Part shown: piece after piece, positions 38,120-39,939 of the stretch
Layout: each line of letters starts with the position of its first letter
How positions within the stretch are numbered: position 1 is the first letter of the stretch
NCBI GenBank assembly: GCA_016185705.1
Contig: JACPMZ010000011.1
Coordinates: 1-39,939 of the forward strand
Direction of reading: 5' to 3'
Length of the DNA stretch: 39,939 nt
DNA from: Candidatus Woesearchaeota archaeon
Lineage (GTDB): Archaea; Nanobdellota; Nanobdellia; Woesearchaeales; UBA10216
Position numbers and translations under genes: made by a program
The notes under the pieces: generated by a model
Told to the model about the DNA's origin: nothing
Seen by the model: only the letters and a program-made list of their open reading frames with translations
Database searches by the model: none

Positions 38120-38872
38120 ATGAGGGCTGAAAAGGAGATTGTGGAGCTGTGGCTTAACAGGAAAGGTTTCTTTACGATTAAGGATGTAAATGCCGGAAGC
38201 CGCGTCATTGATTTTCTTGCCATTAAGCAGGATGCGAATCCGAAGATTGCCCATGTTGAGGTTGCCTGCTTTGTTTCCGGGGATGCAAAACCATCTGATC
38301 TGGTTAAGAAGTTTGACAGCAGCGCTGTCGTAAGGAAGATAAGGCAGACCATCAGGGAGCACACCGGGCATGAGAGCGATTATGAGAAGTTCCTGATTAC
38401 AACTTCACAAATTAAGCTGCAGGGCGTGAATGTTATCGGATTTGACCAGGTGCTTTTTGAGTTCGTGAACATGCTCGACAGGCAGTATTACAGCAACAGT
38501 GTTACGAGAACGCTGCAGCTTGTCAAGTTTGTTCTGATGTCAAACCCATCCTACATAGCAAGACTGCTCGGCAGGGAGACTGATTACAAGGCCTTTACTG
38601 CTTCCGGCCGCGAACAGTTTATCAGGGCGTTGTTTGAGCAGGATGTTGCGAAGAAGATTTTCAGCAAAAAAATCAATGAGCCGGTGATGATTGAGCTGCT
38701 GAAAAGCTCCACCTTAAAAAATCCTGAAAATCTTGCTGCTGCGCTTGACCAGGTTCTTACGAAGCGGACAGCCACGAAGTTTCTGAACACTTTGATGAAG
38801 CAGAAAGGGATTAAGTCTGCTATCAAACCGCAAATAAAGGACAAGACGCTGCAGCAGTTTGTTGAGGTTTAG
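38120..38872 (+). CDS. Hypothetical protein, possibly nuclease-fold N-terminus
   Basis: The N-terminal ~60 residues (RAEKEIVELWLNRKGFFTIK, SRVIDFLAIK, IAHVEVACFVSG) have the strand order of a restriction-endonuclease-like fold, with Glu at the start, Asp in VIDF and Glu in VEVAC. The catalytic Lys of ExK is Ala. If the fold is right, the site is degenerate. The remaining 190 residues are helical without a recognised motif. A TATA-like AATAAAAAC ~27 bases upstream suggests a leaderless mRNA. Divergent from the giant surface gene. Confidence 0.55.
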   Translation: MRAEKEIVELWLNRKGFFTIKDVNAGSRVIDFLAIKQDANPKIAHVEVACFVSGDAKPSDLVKKFDSSAVVRKIRQTIREHTGHESDYEKFLITTSQIKLQGVNVIGFDQVLFEFVNMLDRQYYSNSVTRTLQLVKFVLMSNPSYIARLLGRETDYKAFTASGREQFIRALFEQDVAKKIFSKKINEPVMIELLKSSTLKNPENLAAALDQVLTKRTATKFLNTLMKQKGIKSAIKPQIKDKTLQQFVEV

Positions 38873-39276
38873 CTGCCATACTTGTCACGGAGCATGCTGC
38901 CAAGCATATTTTCAATGCCTTCCCAGTCCGGGTTTATGCTGTCCTCAGCTTTATAAGCATCTGCAATCTCCGAAACTACACCATGTATGTCCAGCTTCTG
39001 TCTGTCAATATCAACCTCAACCGCAAAAGCCTTGGCGCAGTGGATTTGCTGCTCCAGTCCCCCTACCGCGCGGCTGTTCTCTGAATGAAAGGAGATGACG
39101 CGGGTTGATATTATCATTCTGCGGGGATTGCTTTCAGACTCAAACAAACCAAAAATGAAGTAATTCTTTTCCAGCTTAGGCGTTATATCCGCTTTCAGAT
39201 ATGGCTCTACCCCTATGATTGGATTAAGCATGCCGTGCTTATACTCCATCAATAATAACGGACTGCTGTTTTGCAC
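38869..39276 (-). CDS. Hypothetical protein
   Basis: The 135-residue protein shows no membrane segment and no motif I recognise (EKNYFIFGLFESESNPRRM, then SFHSENSRAVGGLEQQIH). The start is taken as GTG 39276 because a TATTTAAA box is centred about 26 bases upstream, giving a leaderless GTG-start mRNA. ATG 39249 is an alternative. It overlaps the convergent neighbour by four bases. Confidence 0.5.
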   Translation of the reverse strand: MQNSSPLLLMEYKHGMLNPIIGVEPYLKADITPKLEKNYFIFGLFESESNPRRMIISTRVISFHSENSRAVGGLEQQIHCAKAFAVEVDIDRQKLDIHGVVSEIADAYKAEDSINPDWEGIENMLGSMLRDKYGS

Positions 39277-39494
39277 TTGGCTGTTATGCGGGCAGCTTAT
39301 TTAAAATTGTTTCGTTGTGTCCGTGCGGTTCACTCTGCGGGTGGCAGCTTTTTGGCTTTTTGTAGTGGAGGCAGTTGGCGAAGATGCAGCAGCTTAGCGC
39401 CGTTACAGCTGTTACCGCTGCTACTGCTGCTGAATATGCGCTGCTTAAATGTTTTAGCAGCACCCGAAAACTTAACAACACGCTTTCGCGCGGT
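39277..39494. other. Spacer with loose inverted repeats, no gene seen
   Basis: I see no supported gene. The segment near 39388-39445 has GCAGCAG and CTGCTACTGCTGCTG in inverted order around GTTACAGCTGTTAC, similar to the spacer after L12 and to the core of the repeat at 20160. It may be old repeat debris. A promoter for the minus-strand gene lies at 39298-39305. Confidence 0.35.
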
Positions 39495-39631
39495 AATGTC
39501 AAGTTGTGTGTCCTGCAATCCTGAGCTTGCCGATGCCTGCTTGGCTGATTTTTTTCTCCCCCCTTATTTTTTAAGGGGGGGAGAAAAAAATCAGGGAAGG
39601 ATGCGACGGTTTTGCCACTTAACTTGAAATT
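39495..39631 (+). repeat. MITE-like repeat, copy B
   Basis: This copy is the same length and orientation as copy A (1-137), about 96% identical, with the hairpin at 39545-39594 identical. Its left flank keeps GGT before AATGTCAAGTT, completing the inverted repeat. Its right end stops at GAAATT and runs directly into a PIN-domain coding frame, where copy A continues with ACCC. Confidence 0.85.
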
Positions 39632-39939
39632 GACACCAATTTTTTGATGATTCCCACCCAGTTTAAGGTGGACATATTTGCTGAGATAGCAAGGATTTTT
39701 GACAGTTATGAGCTGTTTGCTGTTGCTGAAACCGCGGCTGAGTTGGAAAATATTATTGGCAGTGGCACCGCTAAAGGAAAGGATAAGTCTGCTGCCAAAG
39801 TGGCGCTTCAGCTGCTGAAAAAGTACAGGGTTAAAATGGTTGATAATAGAAAAGTATTTAAAAGTGCTGATGAGGCCATTCTGGATATTGTTGACAGAAA
39901 TAGTGCTGTTGCCACGCAGGACATTCATTTGAAGCGGAA
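39632..39939 (+). pseudogene. FCF1-like PIN-domain protein, 5' end cut by repeat, runs off window
   Basis: The frame reads DTNFLMIPTQFKVDIFAEIA, then KGKDKSAAKVALQLLKKYRV, SADEAILDIVDRNSAVATQD. This is the FCF1/UTP24-like archaeal PIN family, RNases linked to rRNA processing. The first Asp of DTN is catalytic and is normally residue ~6-8 after a start Met. Here the codons before it (CTT GAA ATT) belong to the repeat and a stop lies just upstream. The first ATG in frame (39647) would exclude the Asp. Either the gene is disrupted or it uses an unusual start. About 102 codons are visible; the C-terminus lies beyond the window. Confidence 0.75.

Noticed and set aside
39284-39928. 214-codon minus-strand frame crossing the right repeat
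   Set aside because: It passes through the hairpin palindrome and lies antisense to the recognisable PIN-domain frame.
1-39939. Identical sequence near both ends of the window as a sign of a circular replicon
   Set aside because: The shared 137 bp is a dispersed inverted-repeat element, and the right copy lies ~300 bp inside the end with coding sequence beyond it. A third diverged copy is internal at 20160.

Overview
The window is archaeal. It carries archaeal-type ribosomal proteins (L1, L10/P0, L12/P1, L7Ae, S28e, L24e, S7, S8e, L37e), EF-2, aIF1A, an LSm protein, a Dph2 homologue and an FCF1-like PIN protein. Most isolated genes have a TATA box centred about 26 nt before the start codon (leaderless mRNAs). 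Shine-Dalgarno sites occur mainly inside operons or after longer leaders. Several small or truncated proteins, an adenylate kinase of the bacterial/eukaryotic type, a bacterial-type lipoprotein signal peptidase, a double-domain ThyX-like protein and large Cys-rich surface proteins suggest a DPANN lineage, perhaps Woesearchaeota or Pacearchaeota-like. That placement is inference. I found no rRNA, tRNA or CRISPR array.

Layout. 0.2-2.5 kb: L1-L10-L12. 2.7-5.4 kb: a coiled-coil protein, an orphan HisG homologue and a divergent ACT-domain protein. 5.5-10.4 kb: a tight, mostly overlapping operon L7Ae-S28e-L24e-Ndk-Adk-EF-2, then S7 behind its own promoter and a hairpin-bearing leader. 10.5-13.8 kb: two MazF-type toxin-antitoxin pairs around an amino-acid permease fused to a methyltransferase. 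13.9-18.8 kb: short Dph2, small membrane proteins, SppA-like peptidase, aIF1A, a 17-codon Cys-rich micro-ORF and an LspA operon. 19-22.8 kb: two Cys-rich secreted proteins. 22.8-24.9 kb: S8e, LSm-L37e, dCTP deaminase and a P-loop kinase. 25-27 kb: a CcdA-type membrane protein whose first helix appears to have moved to the C-terminus, overlapping a DipZ/TlpA-type thioredoxin. 27-32 kb: MNT-HEPN (HEPN frameshifted), NikR and ZIP back to back, ThyX, three hairpins and a RelB/RelE pair in convergent orientation. 32-39.3 kb: thymidylate kinase, hypothetical proteins and a 1470-residue Cys-rich surface protein. The right edge holds a repeat copy abutting a partial PIN-domain gene.

Connections. Dcd, the P-loop kinase, ThyX and Tmk fit a dTTP supply route. 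SppA, LspA, CcdA and the thioredoxin act at or outside the membrane and share the window with three Cys-rich exported proteins, so redox control of surface-protein folding is a reasonable hypothesis. Four toxin-antitoxin-like modules sit in about 22 kb.

Two related repeat families run through the intergenic spaces. One is a roughly 120-137-bp element with terminal inverted repeats (1-137, 20160-20278, 39495-39631). The other is a set of long C/T-rich hairpins (9693, 18889, 24941) resembling the core of that element. The window begins exactly at the element boundary, as an assembly broken at a dispersed repeat would.
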